Positions 17,026 to 24,443 of a DNA stretch of 64,000 bases are shown here, piece by piece (position 1 is the first letter of the stretch; every line of letters begins with the position of its first letter). The stretch lies in NCBI GenBank assembly GCA_934590355.1, contig CAKTOX010000001.1:99154-163153 (forward strand). The letters run 5' to 3'. Position numbers and translations under genes: made by a program. The notes under the pieces are model-generated. The model was not told the origin of the DNA. It saw only the letters and a list, made by a program, of their open reading frames with translations, and searched no databases. The stretch is from an uncultured Oscillospiraceae bacterium (GTDB taxonomy: Bacteria; Bacillota; Clostridia; Oscillospirales; Oscillospiraceae).

Positions 17026-17538
17026 TTATTCGGTGTAAAGAAGCCCGTTTTTCTCAAGCTCGGCCTTTGTGCGCTCAAAGCACTCGCGGCTCGGGCAGGA
17101 GAGCGCGTGCAGGTGGATGCCGCCCGTGAGCGTGCTCAGGGGACTTGCACCGTCCTCGCGGCACTTTTTCACAAACTGCGACACATCATAGCGGTTTGAC
17201 AGATGCAGCTGACCGACGAGCTGACCGTACAGCGGGTGCTCGACCGTGACGTTTATGACCGTGCAGCCGTTATCGACCATGATATTGAGCTCTTTTTCCA
17301 TGTTCTCAAAATCATGCACGCACGCAAGCGTGTACACCCCGTCGTCGCTTGTGCGCTCCATGACATAGCCGCGGGGTGTGGCCGTGATACTCACACCGGA
17401 AGCGCGGAGAAGCGCGATGTCGCCGACGATTATCTGACGGCTGACCGACAGCTCCTCACCGAGCACGGTCGCACTCACGGGCTTGATGCTTGCCTTGAGC
17501 TTTTCGATTATGTACTCTCGGCGTTTTGCTGCTTGCAT
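17026..17538 (-). CDS. niaR: Transcription repressor of NAD metabolism NiaR (3H domain)
   Basis: A 170-residue niacin-responsive repressor. An N-terminal HTH_11 domain (REYIIEKL to SVSRQIIVGDIALLRASG) precedes a 3H metal-binding domain. His75, Glu83, His142 and His144 have the spacing of the metal ligands I recall from the Thermotoga protein TM1602, and EHPLYGQLVG near 100 is typical. It represses niacin uptake and NAD biosynthesis genes when nicotinate is plentiful. It lies four bases after pncB and just upstream of a palindrome that fits its own operator. Confidence 0.92.
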   Translation of the reverse strand: MQAAKRREYIIEKLKASIKPVSATVLGEELSVSRQIIVGDIALLRASGVSITATPRGYVMERTSDDGVYTLACVHDFENMEKELNIMVDNGCTVINVTVEHPLYGQLVGQLHLSNRYDVSQFVKKCREDGASPLSTLTGGIHLHALSCPSRECFERTKAELEKNGLLYTE

Positions 17539-17542
17539 TGCT

Positions 17543-18988
17543 TCACCTCTTAGCTTTCAGCATTTCGTCCTTGAGCTCCATGAGCTTTTCGGACAGATCG
17601 ACATAGTACTGGTGCGGGAAATCAAATCTCTTGACCTCGGGCCAGAGCGTGCTGACCTCGTAGGCGCAGCGGCGGCGAATTTCGTCAAGGCTCGGCAGTG
17701 AGTAGACAAGCTCGCCGTTTTTGAATATCGGCACGAGCAGCTCCTGAGCCGTGAAATTCTCAAGCGTTTTACGCTTCCATCTCGCCTCGGGGTCGCAAAT
17801 TTCAAGAGGCTTGGTATCGTCCACGACCTCGTCTGCAAGGCAAATGTAATCCGCCTCCGCCATACCGTTTTCCCTCTCGAAGAAGCGATAGACCTTCTTG
17901 AAGCCGGGGTTCGTTATCTTGCCTACGTTTTCGCTTATTTTTATTTTGGGAATGACCGTGCCGTCCTCGCCCTCAACGGCGCACAGCTTGTAGACTCCGC
18001 CGAAAACGGGGTCGGACTTCGCGGTTATGAGCCTCTCGCCGACGCCGAAGGAGTCGATCTTCGCGCCCTGGAGCATGAGCTCGGTTATAAGTCTCTCGTC
18101 GAGGGAGTTCGAAACGGTTATCTTGCAGTCCGTCCAGCCCGCCTCGTCGAGCATAACACGGGCCTTGCGCGTGAGATATGCCATGTCGCCGGAGTCAAAG
18201 CGGATACCGCACTTGGTAATGCCGAGGGGCTTTAAGACCTCGTTAAAGGCGCGGATCGCGTTGGGCACACCGCTCTTGAGGGAATTGTAGGTATCCACGA
18301 GCAGCGTCGCGTTTGTCGGGTAGGTCTGGCAGTATGCCTTGAACGCCTCGTACTCGGAGTCGAACATCTGCACCCATGAATGAGCCATCGTGCCGCCCGC
18401 AGGGACGCCGTAGAGAGTGTCCGACAGTGCGCAGGCAGTACCCGCGCAGCCGCCTATATATGCCGCTCTTGCGCCAGTGACGGCGCCGTCAATGCCCTGA
18501 GCGCGGCGCGAGCCGAATTCGAGCACCACCCTGCCCTCGGCGGCGCGGCAAACGCGGTTTGCCTTGGTTGCGATAAGGCTCTGATGGTTTATCTGAAGCA
18601 GCACATAGGTTTCTATAAGCTGCGCCTGGATAGCCGGGGCGCGCACGACCATGAGCGGCTCGCGCGGGAACACGGGAGTGCCCTCCGGCACAGCCCAGAT
18701 ATCGCCCTCGAATTTGAAATTGCGCAGATATTCGAGAAATTCCTCGGAGAACATCTTCCTGCCGCGCAGGTATTCAATGTCCTCATCGTCAAAGTGCAGG
18801 TTCCGGATATACTCCACAACCTGCTCAAGTCCCGCGGCGATGGCGAATCCTCCATTGTCGGGATTTTGTCTGTAAAAGACGTCAAAATATGTGATCTTAT
18901 CACTCATGCCATGGTCAAAATATCCGTTGCCCATGGTCAGTTCGTAGTAATCGCACAGCATCGTGAGATTGAGCTTTCTGTCGTTCAT
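17543..18988 (-). CDS. pncB: Nicotinate phosphoribosyltransferase
   Basis: A 481-residue enzyme that joins nicotinate and PRPP to nicotinate mononucleotide, the entry step of niacin salvage. It starts with LTMLCDYYELTMGNGYF, and shows EFGSRRAQG near residue 155, GGTMAHSWVQMF near 205, and the later FDSGDMAYL and ISNSLDE-like block (VSNSLDERLI). The length fits the long bacterial PncB2 type. GGAGG precedes the ATG. It is the first gene of the niacin module with niaR downstream. Confidence 0.95.
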   Translation of the reverse strand: MNDRKLNLTMLCDYYELTMGNGYFDHGMSDKITYFDVFYRQNPDNGGFAIAAGLEQVVEYIRNLHFDDEDIEYLRGRKMFSEEFLEYLRNFKFEGDIWAVPEGTPVFPREPLMVVRAPAIQAQLIETYVLLQINHQSLIATKANRVCRAAEGRVVLEFGSRRAQGIDGAVTGARAAYIGGCAGTACALSDTLYGVPAGGTMAHSWVQMFDSEYEAFKAYCQTYPTNATLLVDTYNSLKSGVPNAIRAFNEVLKPLGITKCGIRFDSGDMAYLTRKARVMLDEAGWTDCKITVSNSLDERLITELMLQGAKIDSFGVGERLITAKSDPVFGGVYKLCAVEGEDGTVIPKIKISENVGKITNPGFKKVYRFFERENGMAEADYICLADEVVDDTKPLEICDPEARWKRKTLENFTAQELLVPIFKNGELVYSLPSLDEIRRRCAYEVSTLWPEVKRFDFPHQYYVDLSEKLMELKDEMLKAKR

Positions 18989-19040
18989 AGCAGCCTCCGC
19001 GGTATTTTCATACCGATTTTATATGATTATCATACTTCGG

Positions 19041-19068
19041 ATTATATAACATATTTGCATTTATGCAA
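19041..19068 (-). promoter_or_regulatory. Promoter of pncB-niaR
   Basis: On the minus strand TTGCAT (19063-19068), 16 bases, TATAAT (19041-19046). The -35 box lies in an inverted TTGCAT/ATGCAA pair. No copy of the ACAGGTGTC-type box is seen here. Confidence 0.65.
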
Positions 19069-19078
19069 CCATTGTTAT

Positions 19079-19116
19079 TAAAAAAATTAACGCCCCGGTC
19101 TCCCAAGGCGTTAATA
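19079..19116 (-). terminator. Terminator of the gene ending at 19134
   Basis: On the minus strand ATTAACGCC pairs with GGCGTTAAT and a run of seven T follows. Confidence 0.8.
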
Positions 19117-19133
19117 TTGCCGTTAACTTATGC

Positions 19134-20519
19134 TTACGCTTCGATTGCGGCGGACTCGGATGCCGGCTTCTTCGCCATAGTGATGATGACCGCAAATGCG
19201 ACCGCAATAACGGTGAAGAGGATTATGCCGACAAGCTGGAGAGTGCCGGAGTAGGTGCCGTCCTTGAGCGGATAGGTGTAACCGTGGTAGCGGGTGGCTA
19301 TACCGAACACATTGCAAACGAGTGCGAGTGCTGCGGTGATTATGCCGAGCACGGAGGATATCTTCTTGCCCGCAAGAGCAAGAGAAGCGCTGACGATCGC
19401 AAGAACACTCGTGATCGCAAGTGCGAGATAGAGAACGAAGCGCATGGTGAGCTCGTTGGTAACGTCGGCGACGTGGTCTGCAACGGACTCACGGAAGCTC
19501 TTGCAGACTACGAGGCACTGGTCGAGATCGAGGTACGGATCGCCGGTGCGCAGGGTCATGAGCTTGCCGTTTTCGTCATACTTTTTCCAATCAAAATCGG
19601 AGCCGAGGCGCTGCTCGGGACCGGGAACCGCCATTGCGCCGTTATAACGGTAGATGGGGGCGTTCTTGTAGCAGGTCATGGTGTACTCATCAACAAGAGC
19701 CATGCCGCCCTCGAAGGTCTCGAGGTCTGCCTTGCCTGCCGCGAGCTTTGCAGCGCCTGCTGCCAGCTCATTTGCGCCCGCCGCGAGCTGTGCCTCGCCG
19801 TCTGCGAGCTGCTTCTCTGCCGCCTTGAGAGCTGCCTCACCGGCCGCTATCTCCGCCTTGCCTGCCTCGAGCTGAGCCAGACCGTCCTCATACTCCTTGA
19901 GCTGAGCCTTGCCCGCTGCGACCATCTGGTTCATGTATGCGGGGAAATCGGTGACGTCTGCGGGGATCTCAAGACCCGCACGAGCCGCTATCGGGCGAAC
20001 GACGCCGACGAACCATGCCTGAGCGTTGTCGAAGCCGGGCAGCTTGCCGATGGTGCCGTCGCGGAACTGAATGTACTGGTTAAGATACGGCATGAGGGGC
20101 TCGATCTTTGCGAGCATCGCCTTGCCCTCGTTGTATGCCTGAGTGTTGGCGTCTATCATCGCCTGACCCTCTGCGAGCTTTGCCTTGCCCTCTGCGAGAG
20201 CCTTCTTGCCTGCCTCATAGTCCATGTAGCCCTGATTGAGCTCTGCCTTGCCGGAGTTATACGCCTTCTGACCTGCCGAGTAATCGCTCAGGCCCTTGCT
20301 GTATGCGCCGACACCCTCGAGGTAAGCTGCCTCATTCTCCTTGAGCAGGCCGATAGCCTTCTCAAGCTCTCCCACGACGTCTGCTGCCTTAGCATCGTCT
20401 TCTTTGTACTGCTTGATCGCAAGGCCGTCTTTTACGCCGAAACCGGCAACGACGAGGCCGAACACACCCGCAACGATGAGCAGTATGCTGATGATGGTGG
20501 TAAGTGCTGATTTTTTCAT
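19134..20519 (-). CDS. Membrane protein with long YhgE/Pip-like repeat region
   Basis: A 461-residue protein. The ATG at 20519 follows AAGGGAAG; longer frames upstream run through the promoter and are not real. An N-terminal transmembrane helix (residues 5-28) leads into an extracytoplasmic, Ala- and Gly-rich repeat region (residues 60-290) with units such as YSAGQKAYNSGKAELNQG and AAGANELAAGAAKLAAGK, as in YhgE/Pip and MMPL-associated proteins. Four hydrophobic segments follow (residues 345-450). The function is unknown; I would guess a secretion or envelope role. A divergent coiled-coil gene and a TetR gene lie nearby. Confidence 0.7.
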   Translation of the reverse strand: MKKSALTTIISILLIVAGVFGLVVAGFGVKDGLAIKQYKEDDAKAADVVGELEKAIGLLKENEAAYLEGVGAYSKGLSDYSAGQKAYNSGKAELNQGYMDYEAGKKALAEGKAKLAEGQAMIDANTQAYNEGKAMLAKIEPLMPYLNQYIQFRDGTIGKLPGFDNAQAWFVGVVRPIAARAGLEIPADVTDFPAYMNQMVAAGKAQLKEYEDGLAQLEAGKAEIAAGEAALKAAEKQLADGEAQLAAGANELAAGAAKLAAGKADLETFEGGMALVDEYTMTCYKNAPIYRYNGAMAVPGPEQRLGSDFDWKKYDENGKLMTLRTGDPYLDLDQCLVVCKSFRESVADHVADVTNELTMRFVLYLALAITSVLAIVSASLALAGKKISSVLGIITAALALVCNVFGIATRYHGYTYPLKDGTYSGTLQLVGIILFTVIAVAFAVIITMAKKPASESAAIEA

Positions 20520-20574
20520 GTTTCTTCCCTTCGACTTTTTCCAGTAGTACGTGACTTTACACGCAAGTGTTAAT

Positions 20575-20603
20575 ATTTTATTCACAAACACAGCTTTTGT
20601 CAA
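20575..20603 (-). promoter_or_regulatory. Consensus promoter of the repeat-rich membrane protein
   Basis: On the minus strand TTGACA (20598-20603), 17 bases, TAAAAT (20575-20580). Confidence 0.75.
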
Positions 20604-20646
20604 TACCCAAGTGCAAACACGCGAAAAAACAATGTTTGTACAGTCC

Positions 20647-20675
20647 TTGAAATTTTCACGCGAATGTGCTAAATT
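20647..20675 (+). promoter_or_regulatory. Promoter of the coiled-coil gene
   Basis: TTGAAA (20647-20652), 17 bases, TAAATT (20670-20675), then CGGAGGAAG before the ATG at 20706. Confidence 0.65.
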
Positions 20676-20705
20676 TATTTCATACGCAAGCACGGAGGAA
20701 GAAAA

Positions 20706-21158
20706 ATGGCTGTAACGGAGGAGTTTCTGGACTCTATCGGCTTTGATATCGCAAAGCAGAAATATTATAACGCAAACAAGGTCGACGCAAAAATGGCGGA
20801 GATAAAAAGCGCCCTGCGCGAGCTCATTGAGGAAAACGAGCGGCTCAGGGCGGAGGCGGCAAGCGTCGGAGAAATGAAAAGCCGCGCGGCGCAGCTCATG
20901 CTCGGCGCGCAAGAGCAGGCGGCGAAAATCGAAGAGGACGCGAAAAAAAAGGCCGCGCAGATCATCGAAAACGCCCGCAGCGAGGCGGACGGCATCGTGG
21001 CGGCAAAGCGCGTGCAGTCGTCCGGCGCGGGACTGTCCGCGGCGCAGATGGAGGCTATCGACAAGATAAACCGCCAGCTTGACGACCTGAGCGTTTCTCA
21101 GACTACGCAGATTTTCCGCATAAAGCAGGCGCTCATGGGCGTTGCGATCGATAAATAA
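20706..21158 (+). CDS. Coiled-coil protein, weakly DivIVA-like
   Basis: A 150-residue soluble protein, almost entirely helical with a charged coiled coil from residue 30 to 105 (KSALRELIEENERLRAEAAS, then EQAAKIEEDAKKKAAQIIEN). The N-terminal 25 residues include FDIAKQKYYNANKVDA, loosely like the start of DivIVA/GpsB-type division proteins. No catalytic motif is visible. GGAGGAAG lies upstream. It may be a structural or cell-division protein; this is a weak family call and it could equally be an uncharacterised coiled-coil protein. Confidence 0.6.
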   Translation: MAVTEEFLDSIGFDIAKQKYYNANKVDAKMAEIKSALRELIEENERLRAEAASVGEMKSRAAQLMLGAQEQAAKIEEDAKKKAAQIIENARSEADGIVAAKRVQSSGAGLSAAQMEAIDKINRQLDDLSVSQTTQIFRIKQALMGVAIDK

Positions 21159-21176
21159 AAAAGCAATATCCAAAAC

Positions 21177-21229
21177 AAAAGCAAGCAGCGTGAAGTGCTC
21201 ATACCGCTTGATTTTTCACTTGCTTTTTT
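21177..21229 (+). terminator. Possible terminator of the coiled-coil gene
   Basis: AAAAGCAAG and CTTGCTTTT can pair, extended by TGAA/TTCA after a bulge, followed by T's. It overlaps the -35 box of the TetR gene. Confidence 0.35.
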
Positions 21230-21248
21230 GCAGGTTTTATTTTATAAT
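21220..21248 (+). promoter_or_regulatory. Promoter of the TetR gene
   Basis: TTGCTT (21220-21225), 17 bases, TATAAT (21243-21248). Confidence 0.65.
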
Positions 21249-21255
21249 CTATTAT

Positions 21256-21273
21256 AGTAGAGTCGATTCTACT
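21256..21273 (+). promoter_or_regulatory. Candidate TetR autoregulatory operator
   Basis: The 18-base palindrome AGTAGAGTCGATTCTACT (16 of 18 positions symmetric) starts seven bases after the -10 box and covers the likely transcription start, the normal place for a TetR self-repression site. Confidence 0.6.
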
Positions 21274-21297
21274 TATAACTGGAAAGAGTACCAAAAA

Positions 21298-21984
21298 ATG
21301 CGCACAAGATACGACACACCCGAAACAAAAAAGAGAATTCTTTCGACCTGCGTCCGTCTTTTTATAAAGCAGGGCTACAAGAACACCCCACCCAGGCAGA
21401 TATTTGTCGAAGCCGATGTCAGCTCCGGCACTTTTTATCATCTTTTCCCCTCGAAAGGCAAAATTTTAATTGAACTTACGGACTTCATGTTCACAAGCCA
21501 GTTTGACATTGCCGGGCAAATCGCGGGAAAAGACGCGACGCCTGCGATGCTCTACGCCGTTGAGACCGCCATTCAGCTCACCCTCGTTGAGCTCAACGAA
21601 AATCTGCGCGAGATTTACGTCGAGGCATACACGAACAAAGAGCTGCTCGGGATCATACACGAGAAGATGTCCGAGGCGCTTATTAAGATCTTCACGCCCT
21701 ACACCCCCGAGCGCAGCGGCAAGGATTTCTACGAGCTTGAGATAGGCACGGCGGGCATGATGCGCGGCTATATGGCGCGCCCCTGCGATGAGGATTTCAC
21801 GCTCGAGCAGAAGCTTCAGCGCTTTCTCGGCATTACCCTGCGCATATTCTGCGTGCCCCGCGAGGAGCGCGAGCACATTCTCGAAACCATCGGCGCACTG
21901 GATATGCGCAAAGTGGCGGACGAGGTCATGCAGACGCTTTTCTCCGCGCTCGAAATGAAATACGATTTCAAATTGTCCAAGTAA
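21298..21984 (+). CDS. TetR/AcrR-family transcriptional regulator
   Basis: A 228-residue regulator. The ATG at 21298 is preferred over an upstream ATG at 21142 because the latter would lie before the promoter. The N-terminal TetR HTH is clear: TKKRILSTCVRLFIKQGYKN, then DVSSGTFYHLFPSKGKIL (residues 9-58). The C-terminal ligand-binding half is divergent and helical. A palindrome over the promoter suggests autoregulation. The target is unknown; the repeat-rich membrane gene at 19134 is a candidate by proximity. Confidence 0.88.
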   Translation: MRTRYDTPETKKRILSTCVRLFIKQGYKNTPPRQIFVEADVSSGTFYHLFPSKGKILIELTDFMFTSQFDIAGQIAGKDATPAMLYAVETAIQLTLVELNENLREIYVEAYTNKELLGIIHEKMSEALIKIFTPYTPERSGKDFYELEIGTAGMMRGYMARPCDEDFTLEQKLQRFLGITLRIFCVPREEREHILETIGALDMRKVADEVMQTLFSALEMKYDFKLSK

Positions 21985-21988
21985 AAGT

Positions 21989-22032
21989 AAAAATTCCCCT
22001 GCATCGTAAGAAACGATGCAGGGGAATTTTTT
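21989..22032 (+). terminator. Strong bidirectional terminator
   Basis: AATTCCCCTGCATCGT pairs with ACGATGCAGGGGAATT around AAGAA, with A5 before and T6 after. It serves both the TetR gene and the convergent MOSC gene. Confidence 0.92.
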
Positions 22033-22465
22033 ATTCTTCGATCTTTATCTCGTCGCCCTTTTTGAGCGTGCCGGATTCGAGGACCTTTACGAATATGCCC
22101 TCGCGCGGCATGACGCAGTCGCCGGCCGCCTTGCGGATGGCGCAGTCGCTGTGGCACTCCTTGCCTATCTGCGTCACCTCGCACAGCGCCGTGCCGATGC
22201 GAAGCCTTGTCCCGACGGGCAGGGTGTGCACCGCCATGCCCTCAACGAGTATATTTTCCGCAAAAGCGCCGTGCTTTAGCTCAAAGCTGAGCTTTTCCTG
22301 GAGCTTTGCAACGCTGTCAACGGACAAAAGACTTATCTGTCTGTGCCAATTTCCCGCGTGGGCATCGCCCTCGATGCCCCAGTCCTTGCGAAGCGTCGCC
22401 TCGGGTATCTCATGCTTCTGGATACCGCGCACCTCGCTTATGCAAATTGCCGCTGCCTTAGCCAT
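22031..22465 (-). CDS. MOSC domain protein
   Basis: A 144-residue single-domain MOSC protein. Family signatures seen are WGIEGDAHAGNWHRQISLL near residue 28, FAENILVEG near 70, and IGKECHSDCAIRK near 100 with a conserved Cys. MOSC domains bind molybdenum cofactor or move sulfur for it (as in MoCo sulfurases and YiiM). It lies three bases after moaA, which supports a role in molybdopterin chemistry. Exact activity is not known. Confidence 0.9.
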   Translation of the reverse strand: MAKAAAICISEVRGIQKHEIPEATLRKDWGIEGDAHAGNWHRQISLLSVDSVAKLQEKLSFELKHGAFAENILVEGMAVHTLPVGTRLRIGTALCEVTQIGKECHSDCAIRKAAGDCVMPREGIFVKVLESGTLKKGDEIKIEE

Positions 22466-22468
22466 GAT

Positions 22469-23425
22469 TCAGCCTCCTATACGATACATACTGCGCCGCG
22501 CCTCGCTGCGCTCTGTGGCAGAGAGCGCAACGTGCATCTGCGGCTTATGCGACACTGCCGTGAGTATCGCCTGCTTTAGCTGCTCGCCGTGCAGCCCGCG
22601 CACACTCAGCTCCTCGGCGGAGTGCAGACAGGGCTTCAGGCAGCCGTCCGCAGTCAGACGCAGACGGTTGCACTCGGCGCAAAAATGGTTGCTCAAGGGG
22701 CTTATGAGCCCGACCTCGCCCTTTGCGCCGGGGAGCCTGTACAGCCGCGCGACGGTGTGCTTTTCGCTCGGCACGGGCACAAGCTGCGGCAGACGCTCAA
22801 GCACGGTGCTGTCCGGCAGATACGCCTGCGCGGGGAAGTCTCCGGTGTTTCCGATGGGCATGAGCTCGATAAATCTCAGCTGCACCGGATAGCGCACGGT
22901 CATTTCCGCGAGAGCCGCTATCTCGTCGTCGTTAAAGCCGCCTATGAGCACGGTGTTGAGCTTCACGGGGCTAATTCCCGCCGCCATTGCCGCACGAATC
23001 CCCTCAAGCGCGTCCGAGAGCCTGCCGCCGCGGGTTATCTCCGCGTATTTTTCCGGCATGAGCGTGTCGAGGCTTATGTTTATCCTGCGTATCCCCGCCT
23101 TGTAAAGCTCCTCGGCGCAGGGCGCGAGCAGCGTTGCGTTCGTCGTCATGCTCATATCCTCGATGCCCTGCACGGCGCCCAGTGCGCGAACGAGGGGGAT
23201 AATGTCGCCTCTGACAAGCGGCTCCCCTCCCGTTATGCGCAGCTTTTTCATACCTAGCTCCGCCGCGGCACGCGCGATTTCGACAAATTCGTCGGCACTC
23301 ATCGCCGTGCGGCACGGACACTCCGCCATACCGTCCGGCGGCATACAGTAGCGGCAGCGCAGATTGCAGCCGTCCGTCACCGACATACGCAGATATTCGA
23401 TTTTTCTGCCGTAAGCGTCTGTCAT
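22469..23425 (-). CDS. moaA: GTP 3',8-cyclase, molybdenum cofactor biosynthesis
   Basis: A 318-residue radical SAM enzyme that starts molybdopterin synthesis by rearranging GTP. The N-terminal 4Fe-4S cluster motif is C-x3-C-x2-C in DGCNLRCRYCMPP; RITGGEPLVR follows. The second cluster is formed by C-x2-C and a later Cys in FCAECNRLRLTADGCLKPC near residue 250. The C-terminus ends in the conserved Gly-Gly. Other moa genes are not in the window. It is three bases upstream of the MOSC gene and 14 downstream of the carboxyethylornithine synthase-like gene. Confidence 0.95.
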   Translation of the reverse strand: MTDAYGRKIEYLRMSVTDGCNLRCRYCMPPDGMAECPCRTAMSADEFVEIARAAAELGMKKLRITGGEPLVRGDIIPLVRALGAVQGIEDMSMTTNATLLAPCAEELYKAGIRRINISLDTLMPEKYAEITRGGRLSDALEGIRAAMAAGISPVKLNTVLIGGFNDDEIAALAEMTVRYPVQLRFIELMPIGNTGDFPAQAYLPDSTVLERLPQLVPVPSEKHTVARLYRLPGAKGEVGLISPLSNHFCAECNRLRLTADGCLKPCLHSAEELSVRGLHGEQLKQAILTAVSHKPQMHVALSATERSEARRSMYRIGG

Positions 23426-23439
23426 TTTTGCTTCTCCGT

Positions 23440-24423
23440 TTATTCGCAGAATACTCCTCTGCTCTTTCTGAATGCGCTGATGCGCTCGTCGCGGATGACG
23501 CCGTCCTTTATGACGGTCGCCTTCTTGAGTGATTCGGGGTATTCGTCAAAGTCCTTTTCGACGATGGTGTCGATGTAGTTTGCAATGCCCTCGCTGAGAA
23601 CCTTCGTGACGGTGATGGGGTACATTGCGGGGGTGTTGTCAACGGCGTAGTGGATAACTCCGTCAACGGTGTAGACGGGGTCGTCGATGGTCGTCGGGTG
23701 AGAGGTCTCAATCTCAAGATAGGGGTCGCAGCTCACATCGATGATGAGCGTGCCGGGCTTCATTTTCTTGAGATCCTCCTTGTAGATTATCCTGTCCGTG
23801 CGGGAGGTGTCCCACATGACGCAGTTTATGAGCACGTCGTAATCGAACATATTCTTGCGGAAGAGCTGCTCGAGGCGGTGGCTGTAAACATCGACCTTTG
23901 CGCCGAGGCCGTGCAGGATGCGCATTGCGCCCTTTGCGGTCTGGCCGTTGCCGAGGATGGCCACGCGGGTGTCATAGGGCATCTTGCCGCAGTAGCGGAA
24001 GGCCTGCATGACGGCTGCCTCGCCCGCGACCTCGCGGTTGCGGTAGAAGATATAGCGGCCGTGCTCGAATATCTCCTCCCACGCGATGACGGTGTGCTTT
24101 TTGCGGATCATGTCGCTTGTAAAATCAATATTCTGCACCGCGTGCGCCCAGCCGAACATTATCTTGCTCCGGCTTATCTCGTCAAGGTAGTCCGCGTCGC
24201 CGAGCTTAACGTCGGTGATGACGTCGCAGGCAAGAGCCTGCTCGCGGGAGACGATGTTCGCACCGTGTGCGCGGTACTCCTCGTCAAGAGCGCCGACCGC
24301 CTCGCCGTAGCCCTCCTCAAAAAAGAGCTTATCGACGTTTTTTATCTTATCAAGCTGCTCGGGCAGCAGCGCGCGGCGGCCCTCGCCGTTTTTGTGGCTT
24401 ATGAGAAATCCTATCGTTTTCAT
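23440..24423 (-). CDS. N5-(carboxyethyl)ornithine synthase-like dehydrogenase (AlaDH/PNT family)
   Basis: A 327-residue NAD(P)-dependent enzyme. The ATG at 24423 is chosen because it follows AAAGGAAA and avoids overlap with the upstream gene's stop; an in-frame ATG at 24450 is possible. The N-terminal half resembles alanine dehydrogenase (RRALLPEQL), and the Rossmann segment reads VAILGNGQTAKGAMRILHGL near residue 155. The whole fits CEO synthase, which reductively joins pyruvate to the side-chain amine of ornithine or lysine. It is cotranscribed with an ATP-grasp enzyme upstream, so its amino acid product might be a substrate there (speculative). Confidence 0.8.
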   Translation of the reverse strand: MKTIGFLISHKNGEGRRALLPEQLDKIKNVDKLFFEEGYGEAVGALDEEYRAHGANIVSREQALACDVITDVKLGDADYLDEISRSKIMFGWAHAVQNIDFTSDMIRKKHTVIAWEEIFEHGRYIFYRNREVAGEAAVMQAFRYCGKMPYDTRVAILGNGQTAKGAMRILHGLGAKVDVYSHRLEQLFRKNMFDYDVLINCVMWDTSRTDRIIYKEDLKKMKPGTLIIDVSCDPYLEIETSHPTTIDDPVYTVDGVIHYAVDNTPAMYPITVTKVLSEGIANYIDTIVEKDFDEYPESLKKATVIKDGVIRDERISAFRKSRGVFCE

Positions 24424-24443
24424 ATCTTGCTTTTCCTTTCCGT

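Noticed and set aside
20520..21173. N-terminal extension of the repeat-rich membrane protein to 679 codons
   Set aside because: It would read antisense through the coiled-coil gene and two promoters; the ATG at 20519 has a ribosome site and a membrane leader.
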